A stretch of DNA of 64,000 nt from Rhodospirillaceae bacterium (GTDB taxonomy: Bacteria > Pseudomonadota > Alphaproteobacteria > Dongiales > Dongiaceae): assembly GCA_008012315.1 (NCBI GenBank), contig SSEL01000023.1, forward strand, positions 248,001 through 312,000, read 5' to 3'. The stretch's first letter is position 1, and the number at the start of each line of letters is the position of its first letter. Below, in pieces: positions 8,949 to 17,603 of this stretch. The notes below the pieces were generated by a model. It did not search any database and had not been told where the DNA came from. It saw nothing but the letters and a program-made list of their open reading frames with translations. A program made the translations under genes and the position numbers.

Positions 8949-10256
8949 TCAGGCGCGTTCGCGCGACCAATCGCTCACCACTTTGACAACGGCGGCGATC
9001 AGGCGGTCGAGATCGGCAGGCTCGATGACGAAAGGCGGCATGAGATAGACGATATTGCCGAACGGCCGGACCCAGACACCTTCGGCGATCAAGCGCGGCT
9101 TCAGCCAGTTTGCCTCACCGGCGCGATCCAGCTCGACGACACCGATGGCGCCCTTGGTGCGGACATCGAGAACGCCCTTCAGCCCGTGGCAGGCGGAAAG
9201 GCCGTCACGCAAGCGCGTTTCGATGGCGGCCACCTGCTGCAAACTCGGTTCGCGCTCGAACAAATCGAGCGAGGCATGCGCCGCCGCGCAAGCGAGCGGA
9301 TTGCCCATGTAAGTGGGCCCATGCATCAGCGCGGTCGCCGGGCTATCGGAAAGAAAGGCATCGAAGACACGGCGCGTCGCCACCGTCGCGGCAAGCGGCA
9401 AGGTACCGCCGGTCAAGGCTTTCGAGAATGTGGCGATATCGGGAATGATATCGGCTTGCTGGCAGGCGAACATCGTACCGGTGCGGCCGAAGCCGGTCAT
9501 GATTTCGTCCAGGATCAGCAGATGGTCCTGCTCGTCGCAAGCCTGCCGGATGAAGGCGAGGGTTTCGGCATCATACATTTTGAGGCCACCGGCGCCCTGC
9601 ACCAGCGGCTCGATGATGACGGCGGCGATCTCCGCGCGGCGATCTTTGAGCAGTCGCCGGAAGGCTGCGCGCTGGTCGGCATTGCGCGGGACATCGGCGA
9701 TGATCTGTTCCGGCAGATAGCCCGCGAACAAGCCATGCATGCCTTCTTCCGGATCGCAGATCGACATGCAGGCCATGGTGTCGCCATGATAGCCGAAGCG
9801 AAAGGACACGAACCGGTGTCGTCCGATGATGCCGCGATTGATCCAGTATTGAATGGCCATCTTCATGGCGACTTCAACCGAAACCGAACCGGATTCGGAG
9901 AAGAAGACATGATCAAGCTCTCCCGGCAGCATCGCGGTCAGGCGCGTTGCGAGGCGGGCAACCGGCTCATGTACCAAACCGCCCAGCATGACATGCGGCA
10001 GATGCTGGATCTGCTCGACGACAGCGGCACGGATGTGCGGATGGTTATAGCCGTGGCAAACCGTCCACCAGGAGGAAATGCCATCGATCAGGCTGCGGCC
10101 GTCTGCAAGATGCAGACGAACACTCTCGGCGGAGACGATCGGCAATGGCGTCTGCAGATTGCGCATCTGCGTGTAAGGCAGCCACAGGTGATCGATACCG
10201 GCTTGCAGCCAGTCCGGCGTGGTGGATGCGGCAGTGCTGTCAGGCATGGCAGGCAT
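8949..10256 (-). CDS. bioA: Adenosylmethionine-8-amino-7-oxononanoate aminotransferase
   Basis: Transfers the amino group of S-adenosylmethionine to KAPA, giving DAPA. Recognised by HLWLPYTQM at the N-terminus, [18 protein letters not shown], the [10 protein letters not shown] motif, [14 protein letters not shown], and the PLP lysine in [15 protein letters not shown]. The start lies inside the 3' end of bioB. I chose the ATG at 10256 (GGTGG five bases upstream); an ATG at 10247 would overlap the bioB stop by eight bases and is equally possible. The open frame extends further upstream to 10292, but that part reads through the BioB tail in another frame. Confidence 0.94.
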   Translation of the reverse strand: MPAMPDSTAASTTPDWLQAGIDHLWLPYTQMRNLQTPLPIVSAESVRLHLADGRSLIDGISSWWTVCHGYNHPHIRAAVVEQIQHLPHVMLGGLVHEPVARLATRLTAMLPGELDHVFFSESGSVSVEVAMKMAIQYWINRGIIGRHRFVSFRFGYHGDTMACMSICDPEEGMHGLFAGYLPEQIIADVPRNADQRAAFRRLLKDRRAEIAAVIIEPLVQGAGGLKMYDAETLAFIRQACDEQDHLLILDEIMTGFGRTGTMFACQQADIIPDIATFSKALTGGTLPLAATVATRRVFDAFLSDSPATALMHGPTYMGNPLACAAAHASLDLFEREPSLQQVAAIETRLRDGLSACHGLKGVLDVRTKGAIGVVELDRAGEANWLKPRLIAEGVWVRPFGNIVYLMPPFVIEPADLDRLIAAVVKVVSDWSRERA

Positions 10257-11325
10257 GATCGCCACCATGACCGCAGCCATGGCCCTGGTCATGCGCGTCT
10301 TCCGACTCGATCTCGACTTCCATCGCCGTTAGGCCGAGCTTGGCGAACAGCTGGGCATCGCGATCCTGGGTCGGATTGGCGGTGGTCAGCAGCTTGGTGC
10401 CGACGAAGATCGAATTGGCGCCGGCGAGGAAGGCGAGGGCCTGGATCTCGTCACTCATGGTTTCCCGTCCGGCGGACAAGCGCACCATCGATTTCGGCAT
10501 CAGGATGCGGGCGACGGCGATCGTGCGCACGAATTCCAGCGGGTCGAGCTTATCGCTGCCATGCAGCGGCGTGCCGGGCACCTGGACCAGCATATTGATG
10601 GGCACGGATTCGGGATGTGTCGGCATATTGGCCAGGGTTACCAGCATGCCGGCACGATCGTGTTGTTGCTCGCCCATGCCGACGATGCCGCCGCAGCAGA
10701 CCTTGATGCCGGCATCGCGGACATGTTCCAGGGTTTCCAGGCGATCTTCCAGATGCCGCGTGGTGATGATCTCGCCATAATGCTCCGGCGAGGTATCGAT
10801 ATTGTGGTTGTAGTAATCGAGGCCGGCTTCCTTCAGCCGCTTAGCCTGATCGCCGCTCAGCATGCCGAGCGTGACGCAGCTTTCCATGCCAAGGGCGCGG
10901 ACACCTTTGATCATGGCAGCGATCTGATCGACGTCGCGATCCTTCAATTCACGCCAGGCGGCTCCCATGCAATAGCGCGAGGCGCCGGATGCCTTTGCCT
11001 TCTGGGCTTCCGCCAGTACAGCGTCGACCGACATCAATTTCTCCGCTTCGACACCGGTCGAATAGCGCGCCGCCTGCGGGCAATAGGCGCAATCTTCCGG
11101 GCAACCGCCGGTCTTGATGGACAGCAATGTAGCAAGCTGGACCTCATTGGGGGAAAAATGCGCCCGATGGATCGTTTGCGCCTGGAAGATCAGGTCATTG
11201 AAGGGCAGAGCGAACAGCGTCTCCACCTCTGCCAGCGTCCAGTCGTGGCGCGGCTCCGCGCCGATGCCGGCCGCGGCGATGGTCCCAGCCAGCTTACCGG
11301 TACCGTTCATGGCGATTGCTGTCAT
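10240..11325 (-). CDS. bioB: Biotin synthase with a His/Cys-rich C-terminal tail
   Basis: Radical SAM enzyme that inserts sulfur into dethiobiotin. The [4Fe-4S] motif is C75-P-E-D-C79-A-Y-C82; downstream are [13 protein letters not shown] and the Arg of RLSAGRE near the [2Fe-2S] site. The 361-residue protein exceeds the family norm of about 320-345 at both ends. The last 20 or so residues, about 340-361, form a tail rich in His, Cys, Gly and Asp ([14 protein letters not shown]) that looks like a metal-binding appendage. Start ATG is well supported by AAGGAG at a spacing of six. First gene of bioB-A-F-hydrolase-C; it depends on the ISC proteins encoded later in the window for its clusters. Confidence 0.96.
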   Translation of the reverse strand: MTAIAMNGTGKLAGTIAAAGIGAEPRHDWTLAEVETLFALPFNDLIFQAQTIHRAHFSPNEVQLATLLSIKTGGCPEDCAYCPQAARYSTGVEAEKLMSVDAVLAEAQKAKASGASRYCMGAAWRELKDRDVDQIAAMIKGVRALGMESCVTLGMLSGDQAKRLKEAGLDYYNHNIDTSPEHYGEIITTRHLEDRLETLEHVRDAGIKVCCGGIVGMGEQQHDRAGMLVTLANMPTHPESVPINMLVQVPGTPLHGSDKLDPLEFVRTIAVARILMPKSMVRLSAGRETMSDEIQALAFLAGANSIFVGTKLLTTANPTQDRDAQLFAKLGLTAMEVEIESEDAHDQGHGCGHGGDHACHA

Positions 11326-11380
11326 CTTCTGCTCCTTGAAATTGCAACCCGCATGGCTCGGCCCTGGCTGCGATGGAATC

Positions 11381-11405
11381 CCAGCTTGCCTGGCTGACGA
11401 CAGCC
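11381..11405 (-). promoter_or_regulatory. Two adjoining stem-loops in the bioB leader
   Basis: On the minus strand GGCTG-TCGT-CAGCC (11392-11405) is followed by the partly overlapping CCAG-GCAAG-CTGG (11381-11393). Because they share bases they are mutually exclusive, so the leader could switch between structures. They match no riboswitch class I know. Regulatory meaning is speculative. Confidence 0.3.
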
Positions 11406-11421
11406 GGTTACAGGATGCCGG

Positions 11422-11450
11422 ACGCTATCGGCGACCTTACGTCCTGTCAA
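11422..11450 (-). promoter_or_regulatory. Probable bioB promoter
   Basis: On the minus strand TTGACA (11445-11450) is followed after 17 bases by TAGCGT (11422-11427), a perfect -35 with a weak -10. Transcription from near 11415 would leave a leader of about 90 nt before bioB. I found no BioR-type TTATNNATAA palindrome in the bioB-bioD gap. Confidence 0.45.
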
Positions 11451-11496
11451 GCAAAGGCCACGAAGGCAAATCTCATTGTAATTAGAAGAGTTTCCC

Positions 11497-12189
11497 ATGA
11501 ATCGACCGCTTAAACGGGGCTTTTTTGTGACCGCTACCGGCACGGATATCGGCAAGACCTATGTCGGCGCCGGGTTGCTGCGCCATTGGCGCCAGGCGGG
11601 CAAGCGGATCGCTGCGCTGAAGCCGGTCTTGAGCGGCTTCGATCGTGGCCAGGCGGCAACCAGCGATGCCGGCGAGCTGTTGCAGGCAATGGGCCTGCCT
11701 GTCGACGATGCGCATCTGGATCGCCTTGCGCCTTGGCGGTTTGCCGCGCCCTTGTCGCCCGATATGGCGGCGCTGCGTGAAGGAAAGACGATCGATCCCG
11801 AGGCGGTAACGGCCTTCTGCCGGCGGGAACTGGAAAACGACCTGGATTATATGCTGGTCGAAGGGGTCGGCGGGGTGATGGTGCCGCTCTCGGAGAAGGC
11901 CACGGTGCTCGATTGGATGGCAGGCCTGAAGCTGCCGGCCATCCTCGTGGCAGGCAGTTATCTCGGCACGATCAGCCACACCCTGACGGCTCTCGCCGTA
12001 TTGAAGACGCGACAAATCCCGGTGGTAACCGTCGTGCTGAACGAATCGCCCGTGAGCCCCGTTCCCCTCGACGAAACAGCGGCGGTATTGAAGCAGCATT
12101 GGGACGGCATCGACGTCGTCTGCCTGAACCGGCCAGCGGGCCCGGATGATTTCGCGGGATTGGCCGGACGCCTCGAGCGAACGGCATAA
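11497..12189 (+). CDS. bioD: Dethiobiotin synthetase
   Basis: ATP-dependent carboxylase that closes the ureido ring of DAPA to dethiobiotin. The 230-residue protein starts with the P-loop-like TATGTDIGKTYVGAGLL. It then has the substrate lysine region ALKPVLSG and VEGVGGVMVPLSE, the typical BioD second motif. It is transcribed divergently from bioB across a 170-base gap, so all ring-forming steps bioF, A, D and B are encoded here. The ribosome-binding site is weak (AGAAGAG). A strong hairpin terminator follows directly. Confidence 0.95.
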   Translation: MNRPLKRGFFVTATGTDIGKTYVGAGLLRHWRQAGKRIAALKPVLSGFDRGQAATSDAGELLQAMGLPVDDAHLDRLAPWRFAAPLSPDMAALREGKTIDPEAVTAFCRRELENDLDYMLVEGVGGVMVPLSEKATVLDWMAGLKLPAILVAGSYLGTISHTLTALAVLKTRQIPVVTVVLNESPVSPVPLDETAAVLKQHWDGIDVVCLNRPAGPDDFAGLAGRLERTA

Positions 12190-12191
12190 GC

Positions 12192-12222
12192 AAAAAGCCC
12201 GGCCGAACGGCCGGGCTTTTCT
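12192..12222. terminator. Bidirectional intrinsic terminator between bioD and rne
   Basis: A perfect inverted repeat, AAAAGCCCGGCC / GGCCGGGCTTTT with a GAAC-type loop, lies between the convergent bioD and rne genes. The A-rich and T-rich arms give a U-tract in either direction. Confidence 0.9.
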
Positions 12223-12239
12223 TTACAGGCTGTCTCTTT

Positions 12240-15200
12240 CTATTCCATCAGGCGACGCCACCAGCCACGGCGCTTCGGCTCGCCATTTTCGTCGCTCGGT
12301 TTGTCGAGCACGGTGACGGCGGGATCGCCGGAACTGGGGATATCGATCACCGTGATCGATGTCGAAGTCGGTTCGGCCACCGCTTCGTTCGCTGCGACGA
12401 CTTTTGCAGCCGCAATCGACGGTTCCCTGCTGGGCGGCTCCGCAGTGGTCGGCGAGGGCGGCACATAGGCCGGCTCGGCCGGCGTCGCGTCACCGGAGGT
12501 CGCATCGCCATGGGATGCCGCTGCGATGTCTTCGACCGGCGCGGCCGCTGGCGCCGAGGCGGCAGCTTCCTCGCGGCTTCGGCGCGGCTTTCGGGTACGC
12601 GGCGCACGCTCACCATCTTCCCGCTTGGCGCGCCGACGCGGCGTTGGCGTTCCCGTGCCGGTCTCTGTTCGAGCCTCGGCAACGACAGCCGGCGCATTAT
12701 CTGTTTTGGCAACCGGCTGATCCGACGCCTTTTCACCCGTAACCACTTCGGTTACCGCTTCCGCCGGGCCGCTACCGATCGGTGTTTCCGTTTTCGGCTC
12801 GGGTGCGGTCGTCTCTCCACCTTCCACCATGCTGTCGATGGTGATGGTGGCTTCCCGCGCGGCAACCGGCGTCAGGCCATGTTGCTGCCAATGAGGCGGC
12901 AGGGCGTCCGGCAATTCGGGTTGCTCGCCAAAGCCGACCGACAATGCCGGCTGCTCGGCCGGTTCGCCCGGCTGCGCTTCCTGAGAAGTTTCTTCCTGGG
13001 AAGCCTCATCCGCATGCCCGTCTTGCTGACGGCGAGAACGACGACGGCCACCGCGCCGGCCGCGTCGCCGGCGGCGGCGGGGCTGGTCATCGTCACCGGC
13101 AGCTGCATCGCTGGCTTCGCCTTCGTCTTCCTCACCATCATCCCCAGCGAAGTCGCCTTCCGCATCATTGAGCTCGGCAGCTTCCCCATCGCGTTGCGCT
13201 TGCGGTGTGGCTTCGCCATTTTCGGCGGCGATGGCGGCACTTTCGCTGGCTTCGGTAAACTCGTCAGCACGGAACCGTTCACCACGACCGCCCCGGCGCC
13301 GGCGCCGGCGCCGGCGGCCGCGGCCTTCGCTGCTCTCGGCGGCGACATCCTCGGTTGCCTCGGTTTCGCTTTCGGTATCTTCGTCTTCCGCTTCGATATC
13401 GGCTTCGTCCTCGATATCGATGTCTTCTTCCAGAATCTTCGCCGGCGGCAGCTGCCGCTGCTCGACTTCTTCGCCCGGCATCAACTGCTTGATCCGCTCC
13501 AGACGATAGTCGGGCGGGATCAGGCCGTCATCAGCCTGCAGATAGATGCGCACACCGCGGCGCAGCTCCAGTTCGGCGAGTGAGGCCCGCTTCTGGTTGA
13601 GAATATAGAGCGCCACGGCAGTCGGCACGAAAACGCTGACGCCCGGCGAATAGCTGCGGGTGATTTCTTCTTCCACCATGCGCAGGACATGTAGCGCGGT
13701 GGAATCCACCGACCAGATCCGGCCCGTGCCGGCGCAATGCGGACAAATCTCCGTGCTGGCTTCGGCCAAGCTCGGATGCAATCGCTGCCGTGACATTTCC
13801 ATCAGGCCGAAGGAGCTGATGCGGCCGATCTGGATGCGTGCCCGGTCGTTCTTCAGGCTTTCCTTCAACCGACGCTCAACCGCGGCATTGTTGCGGTTTT
13901 CTTCCATGTCGATGAAGTCGATGACGATCAGGCCGGCAAGGTCGCGCAGGCGCAGCTGGCGGGCCACTTCCTCGGCCGCCTCCTGATTGGTCCGCAGGGC
14001 GGTTTCTTCAATATTGCGTTCCTTGGTCGCGCGGCCGGAATTGACGTCGATCGCCACCAAGGCTTCGGTCTGGTTGATGACGATATAGCCGCCGGACTTC
14101 AACTGCACCACCGGCTGATGGATCGCCGACAGCTGGCTTTCGATCTGGTAGCGCTGGAACAGCGGAATCGAATTGTCGCGATAGAGCTGCACCCGCTTGG
14201 CATGGCTCGGCGTCAGCATGCGCATGAAGCTTTTAGCCGCGCGGTAGGATTCTTCGCCGGCAACCATGATGTCGCCGATATCGCGCGTATAGAGATCGCG
14301 GATCGAGCGTTTGATCAGGCTGGCTTCCTCATAGATCAGCGCCGGCGCGGTTGAGCGCAGCGTGACTTCGCGGATTTCATCCCACAGGCGCAGCAGATAT
14401 TCGAAATCGCGCTTTACTTCCGCCTTGCTGCGTTCGCTGCCGGCGGTGCGGACGATCACTGCCATGCCTTCCGGCGCGTCGAGATCGTCGATGATCGATT
14501 TCAAACGCTTGCGGTCATTGGCATTGGTGATGCGCCGGGAGATGCCGCCGCCGCGATCGGTATTGGGCATCAGCACGCAATAGCGACCGGCCAGCGAGAG
14601 ATAGGTGGTGAGGGCGGCGCCCTTGTTGCCGCGTTCCTCCTTGGTCACCTGGACCAGCAGGATCTGCCGGCGCTTGATGACTTCCTGGATCTTATAGCGC
14701 CGCATATTGCGCTGTCGGCGGCGGCGGGCCCGTTCTTCATCCGCCTCGGGATCGTCCTGGATGGCCGGCTCGTCGCCGCCCATGGTATCGATCACATCCT
14801 CGCGGACCGGTATTTCGACGATTTCACCCTGGCCGGGCGGCAGGAGCTCGCCTTCGATGGCGACGGCTTCCGCGCTTCCTTCGGCCGATGAGGACGGATG
14901 AATGGCCTCGCCCTCGGCCGGGATAATGACGTCGCCATGCAGCACGTCGCGCCGCGATTCCAGGGCCATGACGGCCGGTTCGCTCGACCAGGCCGGCGCG
15001 GCTGCTTCGGTAGCGGCGGCATCGTCCGGGTTTTCGGATGACGGCGCGGCGGATTCCGGTGCGTCCGGTGTCCCGTCGATTGCCGGCGCCGCGACGAATT
15101 CGCCGCTCTCGCTGACGATGACGCTCTGTTCCTCGCCGGAATGAGGGTCGGCCGCATGTTCGTCGCCGTGATCATGGCCATCATCGTCATGGTCATGACG

Positions 15201-15575
15201 ATGGTCATCGTCATGGTGATGATGCGCATCGTGACGGCGCGCATCGCCCGACGGAGAAGCGTCGATATCGTCGTCGTCGTCTTCCAGCGCCTCGGCGACC
15301 TCGCGCATCAGCGCTTCGCGGTCGGCGACAGGAATCCGGTAATAGTCGGGATGGATTTCGCTGAAGGCCAGGAAGCCGTGCCGGTTGCCGCCATATTCAA
15401 CGAAAGCGGCCTGCAGGGAGGGCTCGACCCGGGTGACTTTAGCTAGATAGATATTTCCTTTGAGTGGCCGCCGGGTGGCGACTTCGACATCAAATTCTTC
15501 CAGTTTCCGCCCGTCCACCACGGCGACGCGAGTCTCTTCCGGGTGGGTGGCGTCGATCAACATTGTTTTTGCCAT
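12240..15575 (-). CDS. rne: Ribonuclease E/G family endoribonuclease (RNase E)
   Basis: Central mRNA-decay and RNA-processing endonuclease and likely degradosome scaffold, 1111 residues. Start MAKTMLIDATH is chosen because GAGGAG precedes it and it matches the family N-terminus. The S1 domain (about 35-320) is split by an insert of about 200 residues (95-300), beginning with a run of Asp and His (98-145). Catalytic Mg-binding aspartates are D510 (VAIDVNSGR) and D553 (VIDFIDME); the Zn-link is C611-PH-C614. The C-terminal half is disordered, with Arg-rich patches (about residues 755-770 and 845-865), and ends RGWWRRLME. In Caulobacter such a GWW end binds PNPase. It is preceded by a long leader. 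Confidence 0.95.
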   Translation of the reverse strand: MAKTMLIDATHPEETRVAVVDGRKLEEFDVEVATRRPLKGNIYLAKVTRVEPSLQAAFVEYGGNRHGFLAFSEIHPDYYRIPVADREALMREVAEALEDDDDDIDASPSGDARRHDAHHHHDDDHRHDHDDDGHDHGDEHAADPHSGEEQSVIVSESGEFVAAPAIDGTPDAPESAAPSSENPDDAAATEAAAPAWSSEPAVMALESRRDVLHGDVIIPAEGEAIHPSSSAEGSAEAVAIEGELLPPGQGEIVEIPVREDVIDTMGGDEPAIQDDPEADEERARRRRQRNMRRYKIQEVIKRRQILLVQVTKEERGNKGAALTTYLSLAGRYCVLMPNTDRGGGISRRITNANDRKRLKSIIDDLDAPEGMAVIVRTAGSERSKAEVKRDFEYLLRLWDEIREVTLRSTAPALIYEEASLIKRSIRDLYTRDIGDIMVAGEESYRAAKSFMRMLTPSHAKRVQLYRDNSIPLFQRYQIESQLSAIHQPVVQLKSGGYIVINQTEALVAIDVNSGRATKERNIEETALRTNQEAAEEVARQLRLRDLAGLIVIDFIDMEENRNNAAVERRLKESLKNDRARIQIGRISSFGLMEMSRQRLHPSLAEASTEICPHCAGTGRIWSVDSTALHVLRMVEEEITRSYSPGVSVFVPTAVALYILNQKRASLAELELRRGVRIYLQADDGLIPPDYRLERIKQLMPGEEVEQRQLPPAKILEEDIDIEDEADIEAEDEDTESETEATEDVAAESSEGRGRRRRRRRRGGRGERFRADEFTEASESAAIAAENGEATPQAQRDGEAAELNDAEGDFAGDDGEEDEGEASDAAAGDDDQPRRRRRRGRRGGRRRSRRQQDGHADEASQEETSQEAQPGEPAEQPALSVGFGEQPELPDALPPHWQQHGLTPVAAREATITIDSMVEGGETTAPEPKTETPIGSGPAEAVTEVVTGEKASDQPVAKTDNAPAVVAEARTETGTGTPTPRRRAKREDGERAPRTRKPRRSREEAAASAPAAAPVEDIAAASHGDATSGDATPAEPAYVPPSPTTAEPPSREPSIAAAKVVAANEAVAEPTSTSITVIDIPSSGDPAVTVLDKPSDENGEPKRRGWWRRLME
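15141..15284 (-). other. His/Asp-rich low-complexity segment inside the RNase E S1 insert
   Basis: Encodes residues 98-145 of RNase E: a DDDDD run, then mixed His and Asp (HHHHDDDH, HDHDDDGHDHGDEH). The DNA is correspondingly repetitive (CAT, GAT and GAC codons), so slippage length variation is plausible. The segment resembles metal-binding loops of metal chaperones or ZIP transporters, but no such function is shown for RNase E. Confidence 0.7.
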
Positions 15576-15888
15576 GCGACAAAAGCTCCTCGGCGCGCCA
15601 AGCGTCATCCGCTGATCTAGCGGACGGCGGCGCGGTATGGGTTAGTGAATTCCAGACGTATGTCATTTTTGCCTGTGACGGTTGGCGGTCAATCGACCGG
15701 CCCTGACAACGTCATGGGCATTCAAGTCGATTTCCTGCCGATAAGCCCCCGCGCACCGGTGCGCCGCGACGGTGGTCGACGGCGCTGCTGCCTCGGGCGA
15801 TGGGGCCCGGTTGTCGCGAACCGATTGAGGAGAAAGCCAAGTTCTTCTCGAGCTTGCTCCGAAGAGTCGAAGACGCGACCACAGCCGG

Positions 15889-15917
15889 AGAATAGTGAGA
15901 CAGGGGGGTAAACACAA
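15889..15917 (-). promoter_or_regulatory. Probable rne promoter
   Basis: On the minus strand TTGTGT (15912-15917) and TATTCT (15889-15894) are spaced by 17 bases, placing the start near 15882 and giving a leader of about 307 nt. Confidence 0.45.
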
Positions 15918-15992
15918 TGGCTAATCCGGCGGCTAATCCGGAATGGTTAACTTTTTACCCATGACCTCATTTGGGTTTATTTAAATTTTCTG

Positions 15993-16021
15993 TTGATTCA
16001 CATGTAGTTAGCATATTAGAT
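15993..16021 (+). promoter_or_regulatory. Possible amidase gene promoter
   Basis: TTGATT (15993-15998) and TTAGAT (16016-16021) lie 17 bases apart in an AT-rich stretch, 29 bases ahead of the ATG at 16051. Confidence 0.4.
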
Positions 16022-16050
16022 TTAGCCGATCTTTTCGGAGCTGCCGCTAA

Positions 16051-17376
16051 ATGCCAGCGATACGGCACCTTTTGGCCATTCTCTTCCTGCTTCTGCCTGT
16101 GGCGGCCATGGCCAAGCCGGCCGTGACTGAAGCGCGTATCGGCGTCAGCTCGAGCGTGACGCGTATCGAGTTGCAACTAAGCTCGGCGGTCAAATTCCAC
16201 ACTTTTTATTTGGCCAATCCCTATCGGCTCGTCATCGATTTGGACGAGGTTGATTGGAAGGTGCCGGGCGGCCAGAAACTGCAGGGCAGCGGCTGGGTGT
16301 CGGGCATGCGCTACGGCCTTTTCAAGCCCGGCACCTCCCGGGTGGTGCTCGACCTCACCAAGCCGGCCAGGATCGGCCGGTCATCCCTGGAGGGCGGGGC
16401 CGGCGGCAAGCCCGCAGTCCTTGGCATCGATCTCCAGGCGACGAGCGACGCGGATTTCCTCCTAGCAGTAAAGGGCGGCAAGACCGGCCCGGTCGCCACG
16501 GCCAAAGCCGCGGACAAGCCGGCGATGACGGTTGCCGCCAAGGATGGCGGCAAGGAGAAGGGCGTCGATCCGGCTGATGCCCTGGCCCCGGTCGGCGATC
16601 AGCCCTCGGCCAGCGATCCGGTCGCCTCGACCAGCAAGACCGCCGGCAAGACCGCGCCCGTGTCCAAAAAGAGCAAGGCCCTGAAGCCGCTGGTGATCAT
16701 CGATCCGGGGCATGGCGGTGTCGATCCGGGCGCCTTGGGCGCCAATAGCGTGAAGGAGAAAAACATCACGCTGGCGGTCGGGAAGGCCTTGAAGAAGGAA
16801 CTGCAATCGACCGGCCGCTACCGGGTGATGATGACACGCGACAGCGACGTTTATATCCCGTTGCGCGATCGCTTCAAGGTGGCGCGCGACAACGGCGCGG
16901 ATCTCTTCATCTCCCTGCATGCGGATTCCCATAACAATCCGCTGATGCGCGGGGCCTCGGTCTACACGCTTTCCGAGACTGCCTCCGACTCCGAAGCCGC
17001 GGCTTTGGCGGCGCAGGAAAACAAATCGGACATCATCGCCGGCGTCGATCTGTCGAAGCAGAGCGGCATGGTGACCGATATCCTGATCGATCTGGCGCAG
17101 CGCGATACGATCAATTTGTCGTCGCGTTTCGCCGGCGATCTCGTCACCGAATTGAAAGCGGATACATTACTCCTCGATCATACGCATCGATCTGCCGGCT
17201 TCGCCGTTCTCAAAGCCCCCGATGTCCCGTCCGTCCTGCTGGAAATGGGCTATATCTCCAGCGCCAAGGACCGTGTCCTATTGGTCAGCAAAAAACATCA
17301 GGCTCAATTGGCCAAGGCCATCCGCCGGGCGATCGACGATTTTTTCGATTGGCACGAATTGGTTAAGCGCTCGTGA
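16051..17376 (+). CDS. N-acetylmuramoyl-L-alanine amidase, AmiC-like
   Basis: Periplasmic zinc amidase that cuts the bond between MurNAc and the stem peptide during daughter-cell separation. Order of parts in 441 residues: signal peptide ending AMA-K at about 22; AMIN domain (about 25-130) for septal peptidoglycan targeting; a Lys/Ala-rich linker; Amidase_3 domain from about 210. The catalytic domain shows IIDPGHGGVDPGALG with a zinc His, KEKNITLAVG with the zinc Glu, SLHADS, and LLEMGYISSAKD at the end. The next gene downstream encodes PBP1A, so synthesis and hydrolysis of the wall are encoded side by side. Confidence 0.94.
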   Translation: MPAIRHLLAILFLLLPVAAMAKPAVTEARIGVSSSVTRIELQLSSAVKFHTFYLANPYRLVIDLDEVDWKVPGGQKLQGSGWVSGMRYGLFKPGTSRVVLDLTKPARIGRSSLEGGAGGKPAVLGIDLQATSDADFLLAVKGGKTGPVATAKAADKPAMTVAAKDGGKEKGVDPADALAPVGDQPSASDPVASTSKTAGKTAPVSKKSKALKPLVIIDPGHGGVDPGALGANSVKEKNITLAVGKALKKELQSTGRYRVMMTRDSDVYIPLRDRFKVARDNGADLFISLHADSHNNPLMRGASVYTLSETASDSEAAALAAQENKSDIIAGVDLSKQSGMVTDILIDLAQRDTINLSSRFAGDLVTELKADTLLLDHTHRSAGFAVLKAPDVPSVLLEMGYISSAKDRVLLVSKKHQAQLAKAIRRAIDDFFDWHELVKRS

Positions 17377-17603
17377 CCCGGTTGACATCGCGTCTCTTCA
17401 AGGCCAGGCGGACCATAAATTTGCCTTGATCTTGCCCCATGGCTTGGATAAGGCCAAGATCGAGCTAGATAGGCTGCCGGTGGCGGTCGACCCCGTCGGC
17501 ATCTTGAGCGAAAGCGATTGGACCTGGCGGCAGATATACCGGGAGATCGGGCCTGAACCCGCCTACCGTCTTGCAGTAACCAAAGCGGCGAATCGAATCC
17601 CTC

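Larger units (their letters stand above)
15576..16050. other. Divergent intergenic region rne / amiC with long rne leader
   Basis: A 475-base gap without a credible gene. The rne side would be transcribed as a leader of roughly 300 nt if the promoter at 15889-15917 is used. It contains a 14-base palindrome GCGCACCGGTGCGC (15751-15764), a GAGAAG/CTTTCTC hairpin (about 15831-15852) and GC-rich structured stretches. Near the promoters an 11-base direct repeat GGCTAATCCGG occurs twice (15919-15929 and 15931-15941). The amiC side is AT-rich and holds a second promoter. Long rne leaders serve RNase E autoregulation in E. coli; the same is possible here. Confidence 0.6.

Noticed and set aside
11326-11496. 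Cobalamin or other known riboswitch in the bioB leader
   Set aside because: No conserved riboswitch core could be recognised; only simple hairpins are visible.
13270-13330. GC-rich repetitive DNA that could look like a simple repeat element
   Set aside because: It encodes the Arg/Gly-rich patch of RNase E and is explained by codon composition.
17377-17603. Open frame between the amidase and PBP1A genes with a protein-like stretch (LPHGLDKAKIELDRLPVAVD)
   Set aside because: No usable start codon or ribosome-binding site and it continues as a shadow of PBP1A; at most a decayed remnant.
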